Source: Massilia sp. IC2-477 (lineage in GTDB: Bacteria; Pseudomonadota; Gammaproteobacteria; Burkholderiales; Burkholderiaceae_D). From it: a DNA stretch of 64,000 nucleotides. Below the pieces are notes generated by a model. It made no database searches. It worked only from the letters and a program-made list of their open reading frames with translations, and was not told the origin of the DNA. The DNA lies in NCBI RefSeq assembly GCF_020707265.1, contig NZ_JAJFEQ010000006.1:124001-188000 (forward strand), written 5' to 3'. Made by a program: the position numbers and the translations under genes. This document shows, piece after piece, positions 1 through 8,774 of the stretch. The first letter of the stretch is position 1. Every line of letters begins with the position of its first letter.

Positions 1-636
1 CGCCAGGGCGCCCGGGCCGAACACAGTGGGCGAGAGCGGCGGCAGCTCGCCCGCCAGGCTGCTCGCGCTGGCGTTGATGACGATGTCGAAGCTGCCGTCG
101 ACGCTCGCGAAGCCCATGCCGCTGACCGGCACGGCGTAATTGCCGAAGTCGCGGGCCAGCGCTTCGGCGGTGGCCACGGTGCGGTTGGCGATCACGATCT
201 CGCGCGGGCCCTGCTGGATCAGGGGCAGCAGCGCGCCGCGCGCGGCGCCGCCGGCGCCCAGCAGCAGCACGCGTTTGCCGGCGATGGCGACGCCCGCATT
301 GCGGGTGATGTCGGCCACCAGGCCCGGGCCGTCGGTATTGTCGCCGACGATCTCGCCGTTCGCGAACACCAGCGTGTTGACGGCGCCGGCGGCGCCGGCG
401 CGTTCTTCCAGGCGGGTGCAGACGCGCGCCGCCTCGAGCTTGAACGGCAGCGTGACGTTGGCGCCGCGGTAGCCGTCCGCCACCAGCTGTTTCACTGTCG
501 CGGCGAAGCCGTCGAGCGGCGCCAGGCAGCGTTCGTAGACCAGGTCCTGGCCGGTCTGGCGCGCGTAGACCGGGTGGATCTCCGGGGACTTGCTGTGGGC
601 GATCGGGTTGCCGATCACGCAGTACTTATCTGTCAT
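1..636 (-). CDS. aroE: Shikimate dehydrogenase AroE (3' end cut by window edge)
   Basis: Cytoplasmic NADP-dependent enzyme that reduces 3-dehydroshikimate to shikimate in the chorismate pathway. The protein opens MTDKYCVIGNPIAHSKSPEI, the typical substrate-binding start with the SKSP serines. It continues with NVTLPFK, including the catalytic lysine, then NTDGPG and the Rossmann loop GAGGAARGALLP followed by ANR, which favours NADP. About 212 residues are visible; the family is near 270-285, so the C-terminus lies beyond base 1. The ATG at 636-634 lies 6 bases downstream of the stop of the TonB-type gene on the same strand, so the two are probably co-transcribed. aroQ at 7.7 kb serves the same pathway but sits on the other strand. 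Confidence 0.95.
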   Translation of the reverse strand, partial: MTDKYCVIGNPIAHSKSPEIHPVYARQTGQDLVYERCLAPLDGFAATVKQLVADGYRGANVTLPFKLEAARVCTRLEERAGAAGAVNTLVFANGEIVGDNTDGPGLVADITRNAGVAIAGKRVLLLGAGGAARGALLPLIQQGPREIVIANRTVATAEALARDFGNYAVPVSGMGFASVDGSFDIVINASASSLAGELPPLSPTVFGPGALA

Positions 637-642
637 GTTTGC

Positions 643-1527
643 TCATCCTGCGTCGCCTCGCAATTCGGTCTGCATCTTTTCTTCGCGCGTGAACCGGAAG
701 CGCGTGATCACTTCCCACAGGTCGTCCTTGCCGCGGGTGCGCATGTTGGCCGGGAAGCTCCCGAAGGGCGCGGCCTGGCGCACGATGCGCAGCGCGGCGG
801 CGTCGAGCGCGCGGTTGCCCGAGCTCTGCTCGACGCGCGGGCCGCCATCCTTCATGTAGATGGTCCCGTCCTGGAACACCGGGATGTAGACCACCAGCTC
901 GCCGTACAGCTTCTGGCCGCTCTGCTGCGGGAAGTTGAGGGTGCCGACTTCCTCGATCCGCTTCTGCATCTCTTTATAGTAGAGCGCATAGCCGACCTGG
1001 CGCGTGCTGGGCGTGATCTGGGTGCGCTTGGGCCGCTTGTTCTGGTCTTCGATGCGCTCGATCACCTCGGCCGCGCTGCGCGAGATGGCGCGGCTGGTGT
1101 CCAGCGCGTCACTGCCGGTGCGGGTCGGGTCGGGCTTGTCCTGCTCGGTCTTGGGCGGCGCGTTGAAGGCGGAGCCGCGCACGCGGGTCAGGACGTTCTG
1201 CTGTTGCTGTTCCAGTTCGGCGATGCGGCGCTGCAGGGCCTTGATGCTTTCGCCGTTCTCCGTTTTGCGCAGGTCGGGCAGCGGCGAGCGCGCGCGTCCC
1301 GCATCGGCGGTGCCGCCGCCTTCCAGGTTGGCCTGGGCCAGGGCGTCGGCTTTTACCGGGGCGTTCGCATGCTTGGCGTTGACGAGGATGACTTCGAGCC
1401 CGGGATCGGCCGGCTGCTGGCGAAAGGCGTCCGGCGCGGCGAAACGGATCGCCAGCAGCGCCGCGTGCGCGAGCACGGACACGCCAAGGGCGATCATCAG
1501 GGGGCGGTTATCTTGCAAATACTTCAC
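643..1527 (-). CDS. TonB-family energy transducer protein
   Basis: 294-residue inner-membrane-anchored periplasmic protein. One N-terminal transmembrane helix (about residues 10-30, LMIALGVSVLAHAALLAI) is followed by a polar linker, a Gln-rich coiled coil near 100-120 (ELEQQQQNVL) and a TonB-like C-terminal domain with conserved GELVVYIPVFQDG and ALDAAALRIVRQAAPFG. TonB proteins transmit proton-motive force to outer-membrane receptors, but no exbB or exbD is nearby, so the partner is unknown. The start is a GTG (KYLQD follows); an ATG ten codons further in is possible. It is followed closely by aroE on the same strand, an order I recall from other Burkholderiales. Confidence 0.85.
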   Translation of the reverse strand: MKYLQDNRPLMIALGVSVLAHAALLAIRFAAPDAFRQQPADPGLEVILVNAKHANAPVKADALAQANLEGGGTADAGRARSPLPDLRKTENGESIKALQRRIAELEQQQQNVLTRVRGSAFNAPPKTEQDKPDPTRTGSDALDTSRAISRSAAEVIERIEDQNKRPKRTQITPSTRQVGYALYYKEMQKRIEEVGTLNFPQQSGQKLYGELVVYIPVFQDGTIYMKDGGPRVEQSSGNRALDAAALRIVRQAAPFGSFPANMRTRGKDDLWEVITRFRFTREEKMQTELRGDAG

Positions 1528-1601
1528 TGCGCGTGCCCGGGGCGGGCGGTTGGGTCAGGGATGGGGCATTCTAACCTGCAACGGCAGCGTGTGGTGGGGT
1601 T

Positions 1602-1732
1602 GTAGGGGTGTTCCAGTCCAGTGGACTGGAACACGGATTCCGCCCACGCGGTGGTAGTTATCGGGTGAATAACTGTTCGGGATGATCTTGCAGCCGGTTG
1701 ACCGCGTGGGCGGGAGGACCCGCCCACCCTAC
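1602..1732. repeat. Dispersed palindromic element, GTAGGG/CCCTAC type, copy 1
   Basis: Intergenic element between the TonB-type gene and the RNB gene. Its ends are GTAGGGG and ACCCTAC. Inside are CCGCCCACGCGGT (about 1640-1652) and its complement ACCGCGTGGGCGG (1701-1713), followed by CCGCCCACCCTAC. A perfect 12-base stem with a 3-base loop, GTGTTCCAGTCC, lies at 1608-1634. A shorter relative with the same blocks lies at 54880-54951. It may also act as a transcription end for the RNB gene, but there is no U-run. Confidence 0.75.
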
Positions 1733-1736
1733 GATA

Positions 1737-3788
1737 TCAGGCCGTGCCGGCGTTTGCCGGGACCTCCACGCCTTCTTCCGTCGTGACCGCGGCAACAACA
1801 CCCTCCGCTTCCACCACTTCCGCCAGCGCCGCTTCCCCGGTATCGCCCTCTTCCTCTTCTTCCAGCCCGATCGAGGCATCCGGCGCCACCGCCGCCACCT
1901 CGAGCAGGCGCGCTTCCAGCGACAGGTCGACTTCGTCCCAGCGCACAATATCCAGTTTCACCTGCGCGCCTCTGGCCACCTGCGGCATGCCGGCCAGGCG
2001 CGCCACCAGCGGGATCTCGACCAGGCGCACCACTTCGTCCTTCAGCACCACGGCATCGACCTGCTTCGCATTCTCCTGCCCCAGCCAGCGCAGGCACCAG
2101 TAGCGTTCCATGTTCTGCTGGAAGTCGTTGTAGGCCGCATAGGCCGCGTCGAAAGCGGAGACGATCGAGAACAGCGTCGCGTCGCGGTGCTTGAAGGGCG
2201 CCACCAGCGGCGCGGTCACGCCATGGGAGGCGCAGGCCAGGATCTGCCACTGGTTCACCAGGTCGGTATAGCGGCGCAGCGGCGAGGTGCTCCATGCGTA
2301 CTGGTCCACGCCCAGGCCCTGGTGCGGCGCCGCGTGGGTGACCATGCGCACCTGGATCTTGGCGTTCCAGCCGCCCGCGCCCGGCCCCTGCGAGCGGTAG
2401 ATGCCCGGCACGCCCGAGTCGTGCAGCAGCTTGCCCCAGGTGCTGTTCGCGAAGATCATCAGCTCGGCCACGATCTTGTCGAGCGGCGCGCCGCGCTTGC
2501 GGCGCACGATGGTGACCACGTCGTCTTCCACGTAGAAGTTGAAGTCGACGCGGTTGGCCTGCTCGGGTTTCAGGCCGAAGGCTTCGCGCTTCTGCATGCG
2601 GCCCGCTTCCAGCTGCAGCGCCCACTGCCACAGCAGACCGAGTTCTTCCTTGTGCGGATACTCGCCTTCGCCGCTGGCGAGCGTCTCTTCGTTGACCAGG
2701 GCGTCGAGGTCGTTGTGGCGCAGGTTGCTCTTGATCGGCACGCGCTCGGCGCGGGTGGTGGTCGAGACCACGGTCCAGTCCTGCGGGTTGAGCACGGCGT
2801 ACAGCGACAGCGCCGGGCAGTCATTGCCTTCGGCGAGGGTGAAGGCGTTCACCACCTCGTCAGGCAGCATGGTGATCTTATCGCCCGGCATATAGACAGT
2901 GGACATGCGCGCGCGAGCGATCTTGTCGATCGCATCGTCCGGGCGGATGCCCAGGCCCGGCGCCGCGATGTGGATACCCACGCGCACCAGGCCATCGTCC
3001 AGCTTGACGACCGAGAAGGCGTCGTCGATCTCGGTGGTGGTCACGTCGTCGATCGAGAAGGCGGCGACGTCCGCCAGCGGCAGGTCGTCCGGCGCCTTCG
3101 GCACCTCGACTTGCGGGAAACCGGCGCCGCGCGGGAAGTGCTCGAACAGGAAGCGCCACATGTGCAGTTCCTTGGGCGACGCCAGCCCGCCCGTACTCAG
3201 CATCAGGCGCTGCGCGGTGGTCTGCAGTTCCGAGGCGGCCGCTTCCAGCGCCTTGTATTCGATGGTGTTCTTGTCCGGCTTGAACAGCAGCTGCTGCACG
3301 ATCGCCTGCATCGAGCCCGGGAGCTTGCCGGCCTTGAGTTCATCGACGTAGCCGGCCTGGATGATGGCCTGCTGTTTCTTCTTTTCGATGCCGGCCAGGG
3401 CCGCCTTGAGGGTCTGCTCCGGCGCGGCCTTGTAGCGTCCGCGGCCCTTCTTGTGGAAGTAGATCGGGGCGGCGTGCAGCGCCAGCACCAGGCCGGCGGC
3501 TTCGTGCGGCAGGGGCGCATGGCCGAAGTATTCGGCGCCGAGTTCGGCAAAGCCGAATTCTTCCTGGCCCGCGACTTCCCACAGGAAGTCGAGGTCGACC
3601 TCGGCGGCGATGCCCTTGGCCGCAGCCAGCAGCGCTTCCGGCTCGGACTTGTCGAACTGGATCAGCACGTCCTTGGACTTGACCTTGCTGCGCTTGCCGC
3701 TGGCCAGTTCGACCTGGTAGGCCTCGCCCGCCTGCGACAGGATGGTGCCGACCTTGAAGTCGCCCGACTCTTCAAAAAATACGTTCAT
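1737..3788 (-). CDS. RNB-domain exoribonuclease (RNase II/R family)
   Basis: 683 residues; a processive 3'-5' hydrolytic exoribonuclease fold. The catalytic RNB domain spans roughly 230-560. Its signature FSIDDVTTTEIDDAFSV supplies the metal-binding aspartates, and further conserved blocks are GIHIAAPG, MLPDEVVNAFTL and SPLRRYTDLVNQWQI. The N-terminal part lacks a clear RNase R cold-shock/HTH arrangement. The C-terminus ends in an acidic tail (LEEEEEGDTGEAAL) after a short S1-like stretch. This resembles the betaproteobacterial 'VacB/RNase II' proteins rather than E. coli Rnb. The ATG lies just downstream of the ubiC stop, two bases away, so it belongs to the mpl-yqiA-ubiC transcription unit. 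Confidence 0.9.
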   Translation of the reverse strand: MNVFFEESGDFKVGTILSQAGEAYQVELASGKRSKVKSKDVLIQFDKSEPEALLAAAKGIAAEVDLDFLWEVAGQEEFGFAELGAEYFGHAPLPHEAAGLVLALHAAPIYFHKKGRGRYKAAPEQTLKAALAGIEKKKQQAIIQAGYVDELKAGKLPGSMQAIVQQLLFKPDKNTIEYKALEAAASELQTTAQRLMLSTGGLASPKELHMWRFLFEHFPRGAGFPQVEVPKAPDDLPLADVAAFSIDDVTTTEIDDAFSVVKLDDGLVRVGIHIAAPGLGIRPDDAIDKIARARMSTVYMPGDKITMLPDEVVNAFTLAEGNDCPALSLYAVLNPQDWTVVSTTTRAERVPIKSNLRHNDLDALVNEETLASGEGEYPHKEELGLLWQWALQLEAGRMQKREAFGLKPEQANRVDFNFYVEDDVVTIVRRKRGAPLDKIVAELMIFANSTWGKLLHDSGVPGIYRSQGPGAGGWNAKIQVRMVTHAAPHQGLGVDQYAWSTSPLRRYTDLVNQWQILACASHGVTAPLVAPFKHRDATLFSIVSAFDAAYAAYNDFQQNMERYWCLRWLGQENAKQVDAVVLKDEVVRLVEIPLVARLAGMPQVARGAQVKLDIVRWDEVDLSLEARLLEVAAVAPDASIGLEEEEEGDTGEAALAEVVEAEGVVAAVTTEEGVEVPANAGTA

Positions 3789-3790
3789 GT

Positions 3791-4372
3791 TTATTTCGTG
3801 TTCTGTAATGGTGTGGCCGGCGTCAGGCCGAGCACCGCAGGCAAGAATACCTCAGTGACCAGCAGCAGGCCTTGACGGCGGCGGTAGACGCAGCGCCGCG
3901 CGTAATAATGGGATGCTTCGACTCCGCCCAGCGCCGCGCGCACGCGGTTCAACAGCGGATGGCCCGCGCGGATGCGCGCGAATTCCAGCTGGCCGCGCCG
4001 CACCAGCGGGTCGTAAAACAGGGTGGTGCCGAGCGAACGTTCGCCCAGCGCCGAAAACAGCGGCCAGTCGCTGGCGCTGCAACTGGTCGGCACGACCGTG
4101 TGGCCAAACACCCTTGGCACGCCGTCGCACTCGAGCAGCACTTCGCGCTCCCACACCCGGCCCGGACGCGGCAGGCCGATCGCCCGCGCCTCGTCCGCCA
4201 GGCAGGTGGCGGCGTTCTGGTGCAGCCGGCGCACGCGGAAACGCGCGCTGTGCGCCATCAGGCGCGCCGTCAGCGAGCCCTCGGTCGTGAGCCAGTCCTG
4301 CATGGCCGCGGGCGCGCGCACGGCGAGCACATGCGGCTGCCACGCCGCCAGGCGCAAGGACGCGCCCCTCAC
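3791..4372 (-). CDS. ubiC: Chorismate--pyruvate lyase UbiC
   Basis: 193 residues, close to the 165-200 of the family. UbiC removes pyruvate from chorismate to give 4-hydroxybenzoate, the first committed step of ubiquinone synthesis. Family features seen are the WLTTEGSLTARLMA segment, REVLLECDGVPRVFGHTVVP, LGTTLFYDP and the FARIRAGHPL region. The GTG start overlaps the stop of the upstream esterase gene as GTGA (4369-4372), so translation is probably coupled. It uses chorismate made through aroE/aroQ. No downstream ubiA is seen here; the next gene is the RNB nuclease. Confidence 0.88.
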   Translation of the reverse strand: MRGASLRLAAWQPHVLAVRAPAAMQDWLTTEGSLTARLMAHSARFRVRRLHQNAATCLADEARAIGLPRPGRVWEREVLLECDGVPRVFGHTVVPTSCSASDWPLFSALGERSLGTTLFYDPLVRRGQLEFARIRAGHPLLNRVRAALGGVEASHYYARRCVYRRRQGLLLVTEVFLPAVLGLTPATPLQNTK

Positions 4373-4944
4373 TGCACCCGGCTCGCGCAGAAGGCCAGCA
4401 CGTCGTCCACGTATTGCGGGAATTCCGAGATCGCATGGTCGCTGCCTTCGATCACGTGCTGCTTTGCGCCCGCGTAGTGCGCCACCATGTCGCGGTAGTC
4501 GAGCACTTCGTCGCCGGTCGCGGCCAGCAGGTAATAACGCTGCGGTTTCGTAATCTTCTCGACGCGCAGCGCCGCCAGCTCGTCGATGAATTCGCGGCGG
4601 AATTCAAAAGCTTCGTCCGAATGCCAGGCCGTGGTCACGCCGACGTGGTGTTCCAGGTTCTTGAGCGGATTCACGGACGGGTTGAGCAGCACCGCCGGCA
4701 CGTCCAGGCGCTCGGCCAGCCAGGTGGCGTAGAAGCCGCCCAGCGAGGAGCCGATGATGGCCAGGTTGTCCGGCGCATGGCGCTCGGCCAGCAGCAGTGC
4801 CAGGGCCATCGCTTCCTTGGGCGAGGCCGGCAGCTGCGGGCAGATCAGCTCACCCGCGCGCCCTGCGTCCGCCAGGGCCTGGTGCACCACGCGCGCCTTG
4901 AAGGACCGGGGCGAGGAGCGGAACCCATGCAGATACAGAATCAT
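4369..4944 (-). CDS. YqiA/YcfP-like alpha/beta-hydrolase
   Basis: 191-residue small cytoplasmic esterase. The start MILYLHGFRSSPRSFKA has the oxyanion-type HGF motif. GSSLGGFYATWLAE (about 87-100) contains the nucleophilic serine. TGDEVLDYRD supplies the likely acid, and GSDHAISEF near the C-terminus supplies the histidine, completing a Ser-Asp-His triad. E. coli YqiA acts on acyl-CoA and p-nitrophenyl esters in vitro; the physiological substrate is not known. The gene overlaps its neighbours on both sides (ATGA with mpl, GTGA with ubiC), a tight three-gene unit. Confidence 0.85.
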   Translation of the reverse strand: MILYLHGFRSSPRSFKARVVHQALADAGRAGELICPQLPASPKEAMALALLLAERHAPDNLAIIGSSLGGFYATWLAERLDVPAVLLNPSVNPLKNLEHHVGVTTAWHSDEAFEFRREFIDELAALRVEKITKPQRYYLLAATGDEVLDYRDMVAHYAGAKQHVIEGSDHAISEFPQYVDDVLAFCASRVQ

Positions 4945-6311
4945 GGAGCCAGGGCGTCCAGCAGTTTCTGGTGCACGCCGCCGAAGCCGCCGTTGCTCAT
5001 CACGAGGATATGGTCGCCCGGCTGGGCCGCCTGCACGATCGCCTGCACCATGTAGTCGAGCTGGTCGAAGCTGTGGGCGATCGCGCCCAGCGGTTTCAGC
5101 GCATCGGCCAGCGACCAGCCCAGCGCCTGTTGACTGCCGAAGCCGAACACGAGGTCGGCGTCCTTCAGGCTGCCCGGCAGCGCATCCTTCATGGCGCCCA
5201 GCTTCATGGTGTTCGAGCGCGGCTCCAGCACGGCCAGGATGCGGCCCGAGGTACCGATCTTCTGGCGCAGGCCGCCCACAGTGGTGGCGATCGCCGTCGG
5301 ATGGTGGGCGAAGTCGTCGTACACGGTGACATTGTTGACGACGCCGCGCACTTCCATGCGGCGCTTGACGCTCTGGAAGCGCGACAGCGAGGCAATCGCC
5401 TGCGAGGTCGGCACGCCGACGTGGCGCGCGGCGGCGATCGCGGCCAGGGCGTTCGAGCGGTTGTGGTGACCGGTCAGCTCCCAGTGCACGGTGCCTTGCA
5501 CGTCGCCATTGAACAGGACGTCGAAGCTGGCGCCGCCCGGATGCTCGACCAGGGTCCAGTTCACGCCATCGGCGGCGCCGAAGGTCTCCTTCTCGCTCCA
5601 GCAGCCGCGCTTGAGGACGCGGGCCAGCGAGGCTTCGTCGCCGTTCACCACCAGGCGGCCCACGCCCGGCACGGTGCGCACCAGGTGGTGGAACTGGGTT
5701 TCGATGGCGCCGATGTCCGGGAAGATGTCGGCGTGGTCATATTCCAGGTTGTTCAGCACCGCGGTCTTGGCGTGGTAGTGGACGAACTTGCTGCGCTTGT
5801 CGAAGAAGGCGGTGTCATATTCGTCCGCCTCGATCACGAAGAACTCGCTCGGCTTGTCGCCGTGCAGGCGCGCCGAGATGCCGAAGTTCATCGGCACGCC
5901 GCCGATCAGGAAGCCCGGCGCGTAGCCCGCGTCTTCCAGGATCCAGGCCAGCATCGAGGTGGTCGTGGTCTTGCCGTGCGTACCGGCCACGGCCAGCACC
6001 CACTTGTCGCGCAGGATGTGTTCGCCAATCCACTGCGGGCCGGAGACATAGGGCAGGCCGCGGTTCAGGATCTCTTCGATCAGCGGATTCCCCCGCGTCA
6101 TGACATTACCGATCACATACAGGTCCGGGTTCAGCGACACCTGGTCCGGCCCGTAGCCCTGGATCAGCTCGATGCCCTGGGCTTCCAGCTGGGTGCTCAT
6201 CGGGGGATAGACGTTGGCGTCGCAACCGGTGACGCGGTGGCCGGCTTCCTTCGCCAGGACCGCCAGGCCACCCATGAAGGTGCCGCAAATACCGAGGATA
6301 TGAATGTGCAT
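4941..6311 (-). CDS. mpl: UDP-N-acetylmuramate:L-Ala-gamma-D-Glu-mDAP ligase Mpl
   Basis: 456 residues, the normal Mpl length. It re-attaches recycled murein tripeptide to UDP-MurNAc in the cytoplasm, using ATP. The N-terminal nucleotide-sugar domain begins MHIHILGICGTFMGGLAVLA. The Mur-ligase P-loop is GTHGKTTTT at about 110-118. EADEYDTAFFDKRSKF and NLEYDHADIF are Mpl-type central motifs, and the C-terminal domain has VYDDFAHHPTAI and LEPRSNTMKLG. MurC itself would begin differently and is shorter in this region. It is the first gene of the minus-strand unit mpl-yqiA-ubiC-RNB and is divergent from the gene at 6402. Confidence 0.95.
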   Translation of the reverse strand: MHIHILGICGTFMGGLAVLAKEAGHRVTGCDANVYPPMSTQLEAQGIELIQGYGPDQVSLNPDLYVIGNVMTRGNPLIEEILNRGLPYVSGPQWIGEHILRDKWVLAVAGTHGKTTTTSMLAWILEDAGYAPGFLIGGVPMNFGISARLHGDKPSEFFVIEADEYDTAFFDKRSKFVHYHAKTAVLNNLEYDHADIFPDIGAIETQFHHLVRTVPGVGRLVVNGDEASLARVLKRGCWSEKETFGAADGVNWTLVEHPGGASFDVLFNGDVQGTVHWELTGHHNRSNALAAIAAARHVGVPTSQAIASLSRFQSVKRRMEVRGVVNNVTVYDDFAHHPTAIATTVGGLRQKIGTSGRILAVLEPRSNTMKLGAMKDALPGSLKDADLVFGFGSQQALGWSLADALKPLGAIAHSFDQLDYMVQAIVQAAQPGDHILVMSNGGFGGVHQKLLDALAP

Positions 6312-6401
6312 GGTCGAAAAGAAATAGCTGCGGTAGGGACCGAAAGCGCGATTCTACCCGACCCGCTGTCATTTTCCGCTTAAGAGTATGATTCAAGCAT
6401 C

Positions 6402-7031
6402 ATGCCTACACCGAATAGTGATGTACTCCAGTTGCGCGCCGAAATTGCTGCCAATGCGGCGCGCATGATCGCCCAGGATGGCGCCGACTACGACACCGCG
6501 CGCCGCAAGGCCGCCCGCCAGGTGCTCGGGGTCGACCGCCCCAGCCCCAACCTGATGCCCGATAACCTGCAGATCGAGGACGAAGTCCGTAAATACCAGC
6601 AGCTGTTCGGCGGCGCCGGCCAGGCCGCGCGCCTGCTCGCCATGCGCGAGACGGCCCTGCAGGTGATGGACCAGCTCGCCGATTTCCGCCCCTACCTCAC
6701 CGGCGCCGTGCTCAACGGCACGGCGGGCGAGCATGACGACATCCACCTGCAGCTGTTTGCGGAAAGCGCCAAGGAAGTCGAGATCTACCTGCTCAACCGT
6801 AACGTCGATATAGAGATCTCCGAAACGCCCCATTTCAAGGGCGGACGGCACGATCCGGTTGAAACGGTGAGCTTCATGTGGCATAAGGAAACTATTCATG
6901 CCGAGTTGTACGACTTTCATGACTTGCGCGGGGCACTGAAGCCGCGCGCGGATGGCCGCCTTCAACGGGTTGACGCAGCGGGGCTGCGCGCCTTGATGGC
7001 GAATGACGAAACACTGGAACAGGACGAATGA
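6402..7031 (+). CDS. Conserved nucleotidyltransferase-like protein, function unknown
   Basis: 209 residues. Residues about 98-135 read TGAVLNGTAGEHDDIHLQLF and then EVEIYLLNRNVDIEI. This resembles the nucleotidyltransferase core (Gly-Ser...Gly, then Asp-x-Asp), but the second carboxylate of the DxD is a histidine (DDIH). The N-terminal third is helical and charged. I recall close homologues in Oxalobacteraceae, sometimes mislabelled as a UDP-N-acetylmuramate ligase because mpl lies next to it; the sequence has no Mur-ligase P-loop. The stop overlaps the start of the TlpA gene (ATGA), so the two are translated together. An activity cannot be assigned. Confidence 0.75.
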   Translation: MPTPNSDVLQLRAEIAANAARMIAQDGADYDTARRKAARQVLGVDRPSPNLMPDNLQIEDEVRKYQQLFGGAGQAARLLAMRETALQVMDQLADFRPYLTGAVLNGTAGEHDDIHLQLFAESAKEVEIYLLNRNVDIEISETPHFKGGRHDPVETVSFMWHKETIHAELYDFHDLRGALKPRADGRLQRVDAAGLRALMANDETLEQDE

Positions 7032-7588
7032 ATAAAAAGCATGTGGCTGCGTATGTGGCCGTCGCCGCGCTGTTCGGCATCATGGGCGCCCTCGTGGCGA
7101 TCAATAAAAAGGAAGTGCCTCCCTATACCACCGCCATTGCGCCGACCGGCGGCAAGCCGCACACGGCGGTGGACAATCTCTTCAAGCAGTCGCTGAACGA
7201 CCTGCAGGGCAAGCCGCAATCGCTGGCCCAGTGGCGCGGCAAGCCGCTGGTGGTGAATTTCTGGGCCACCTGGTGCGCGCCCTGCGTGCAGGAGATGCCG
7301 GAACTGTCCGAGCTGGCGCATACGGACGGCGGCAAGACCTTCAATGTGATCGGCATCGGCATCGATTCGCCCTCGAACATGAACGAATTCGCGGCCAAGC
7401 TGAAGATCGCCTACCCGCTGTACGTGGCCGGCATGGGCGGCACCGAGCTGTCGCGCGAATTCGGCAACAGTGCGGGCGGCCTGCCATATACGGTCCTGAT
7501 CGGGGCCGACGGGCAGGTGCGCAAGACTTATCTAGGCAAGCTGAAGTTCGACGAACTGCGCGCCGACCTCGCCAAACTGAACGGTTGA
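7028..7588 (+). CDS. TlpA/ResA-family thiol-disulfide oxidoreductase
   Basis: 186 residues. An uncleaved N-terminal membrane helix (about 7-25, AAYVAVAALFGIMGALVAI) places a thioredoxin-fold domain in the periplasm. The active site is WATWCAPC, with cysteines at 83 and 86, followed by EMPEL. The cis-proline loop is GGLPYTVLI. Such proteins reduce disulfides, typically in apocytochromes c or other exported proteins. Several c-type cytochromes are encoded in the window (51.3-52.0 kb and 20.9 kb), but none is linked. It is coupled to the preceding gene by an ATGA overlap. Confidence 0.92.
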   Translation: MNKKHVAAYVAVAALFGIMGALVAINKKEVPPYTTAIAPTGGKPHTAVDNLFKQSLNDLQGKPQSLAQWRGKPLVVNFWATWCAPCVQEMPELSELAHTDGGKTFNVIGIGIDSPSNMNEFAAKLKIAYPLYVAGMGGTELSREFGNSAGGLPYTVLIGADGQVRKTYLGKLKFDELRADLAKLNG

Positions 7589-7722
7589 ACCCGGGGCCTG
7601 CGAACGATCGTTCTTTTCCGAACTTCTCCGAACATGCCCCTATCGCCTGACAATTTTACTGCTTGCCAATAGTCGAGCTTGGCGGCACAATGCCTTCCTT
7701 TCGGGCGTTCAGACTCTTCAAC

Positions 7723-8160
7723 ATGGCGAAAAAGCTACTGCTGCTTAATGGCCCCAACCTCAATTTATTGGGGACCCGGGAGCCTGCGGTGTACGGCGCG
7801 ACGACGCTGGCCGACATCGAGCAGGCAGCAGAGGCACAGGCTCTCGGCGCGGGCGCAAGCCTCGACTGCTTCCAGAGCAACCATGAAGGAGCCCTGATCG
7901 ACCGCATCCACGCCGCCCGCGGCGAAGGCGTGGATGCGATCGTCATCAATCCGGGCGGCCTGACCCATACCAGCGTGGCCCTGCGCGATGCGCTTGCTGC
8001 GGTGGCGATCCCGTTCGTGGAGGTGCACATCTCGAATGTCCACGCCCGCGAGCCCTTCCGGCACCACTCGTACCTGTCCGCAATTGCGCAAGGCGTGATC
8101 TGCGGCCTGGGTCCGGACGGATACCGGTTTGCCATCGACTTTGCGCTTAAATCGCGTTAA
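7723..8160 (+). CDS. aroQ: Type II 3-dehydroquinate dehydratase AroQ
   Basis: 145 residues, the standard size of type II dehydroquinases, which form cytoplasmic dodecamers. It converts 3-dehydroquinate to 3-dehydroshikimate. Family motifs are [20 protein letters not shown] (with the catalytic tyrosine), [29 protein letters not shown] and [17 protein letters not shown] (with the catalytic histidine). The ATG at 7723 ([10 protein letters not shown]) matches the family start. In-frame ATGs at 7690 and 7663 would add an unconserved extension. aroQ directly upstream of accB-accC is a common proteobacterial order. Confidence 0.95.
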   Translation: MAKKLLLLNGPNLNLLGTREPAVYGATTLADIEQAAEAQALGAGASLDCFQSNHEGALIDRIHAARGEGVDAIVINPGGLTHTSVALRDALAAVAIPFVEVHISNVHAREPFRHHSYLSAIAQGVICGLGPDGYRFAIDFALKSR

Positions 8161-8255
8161 TCTACGTCAACTTCATGTATCAGCGGCCGCAGGGCGACCC
8201 GCCATCGCGTTGCCAGCTCTCTTAAAAACGAATAAAACATTCCAAGGGGTTTCAC

Positions 8256-8729
8256 ATGGATCTCAGAAAACTCAAGACTTTGATCGACCTGGTCGCCGAA
8301 TCGGACATCGCTGAACTCGAAGTGACCGAAGGCGAAAGCAAGGTCCGCATCGTCAAGTCGTCCGCAAACCCGCAGAACAACGGGATGATGATGGTCCCGC
8401 AGCAGGCCGTGCAGCACTACGCCGCACCCGCTCCGCAGGCCGCCCCGGCCGCCGCCGCACCGGCAGCAGCACCGGCCGTTGCCGCCGAGCCGACCGGCCA
8501 CGTGGTGAAGTCGCCGATGGTCGGCACCTTCTACCGCTCCTCGGCCCCGGGCGCCGCCGCCTTCGTCGAAGTCGGCCAGAGCATCAAGCAGGGCGATACC
8601 CTGTGCATCATCGAAGCGATGAAGCTCCTGAACGAGATCGATGCCGACGTCGCCGGCACGGTCACCAAGATCCTCGTGGAAAACGGCCAACCGGTCGAAT
8701 TTGGCCAGCCGCTGTTCGTGATCGGCTAA
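8256..8729 (+). CDS. accB: Biotin carboxyl carrier protein of acetyl-CoA carboxylase
   Basis: 157 residues. It carries biotin that is carboxylated by AccC and then passes the carboxyl group to acetyl-CoA, the first step of fatty-acid synthesis. The N-terminal helical part ([16 protein letters not shown]) binds AccC. An Ala/Pro-rich flexible linker spans about 55-80. The biotinyl domain carries EAMKLLNEI, with the biotinylated lysine at 123. The ribosome site is CAAGGGG upstream of the ATG. accC follows after 99 bases that contain a stem-loop. Confidence 0.97.
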   Translation: MDLRKLKTLIDLVAESDIAELEVTEGESKVRIVKSSANPQNNGMMMVPQQAVQHYAAPAPQAAPAAAAPAAAPAVAAEPTGHVVKSPMVGTFYRSSAPGAAAFVEVGQSIKQGDTLCIIEAMKLLNEIDADVAGTVTKILVENGQPVEFGQPLFVIG

Positions 8730-8774
8730 GCAGCCTCCGGCGGCGCCCTGCCGCCAGCCCATCCTATGTCGTGT

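Noticed and set aside
643-1527. TonB-type gene as part of an ExbBD-TonB operon
   Set aside because: No exbB or exbD nearby; gene order is with aroE and the nuclease.
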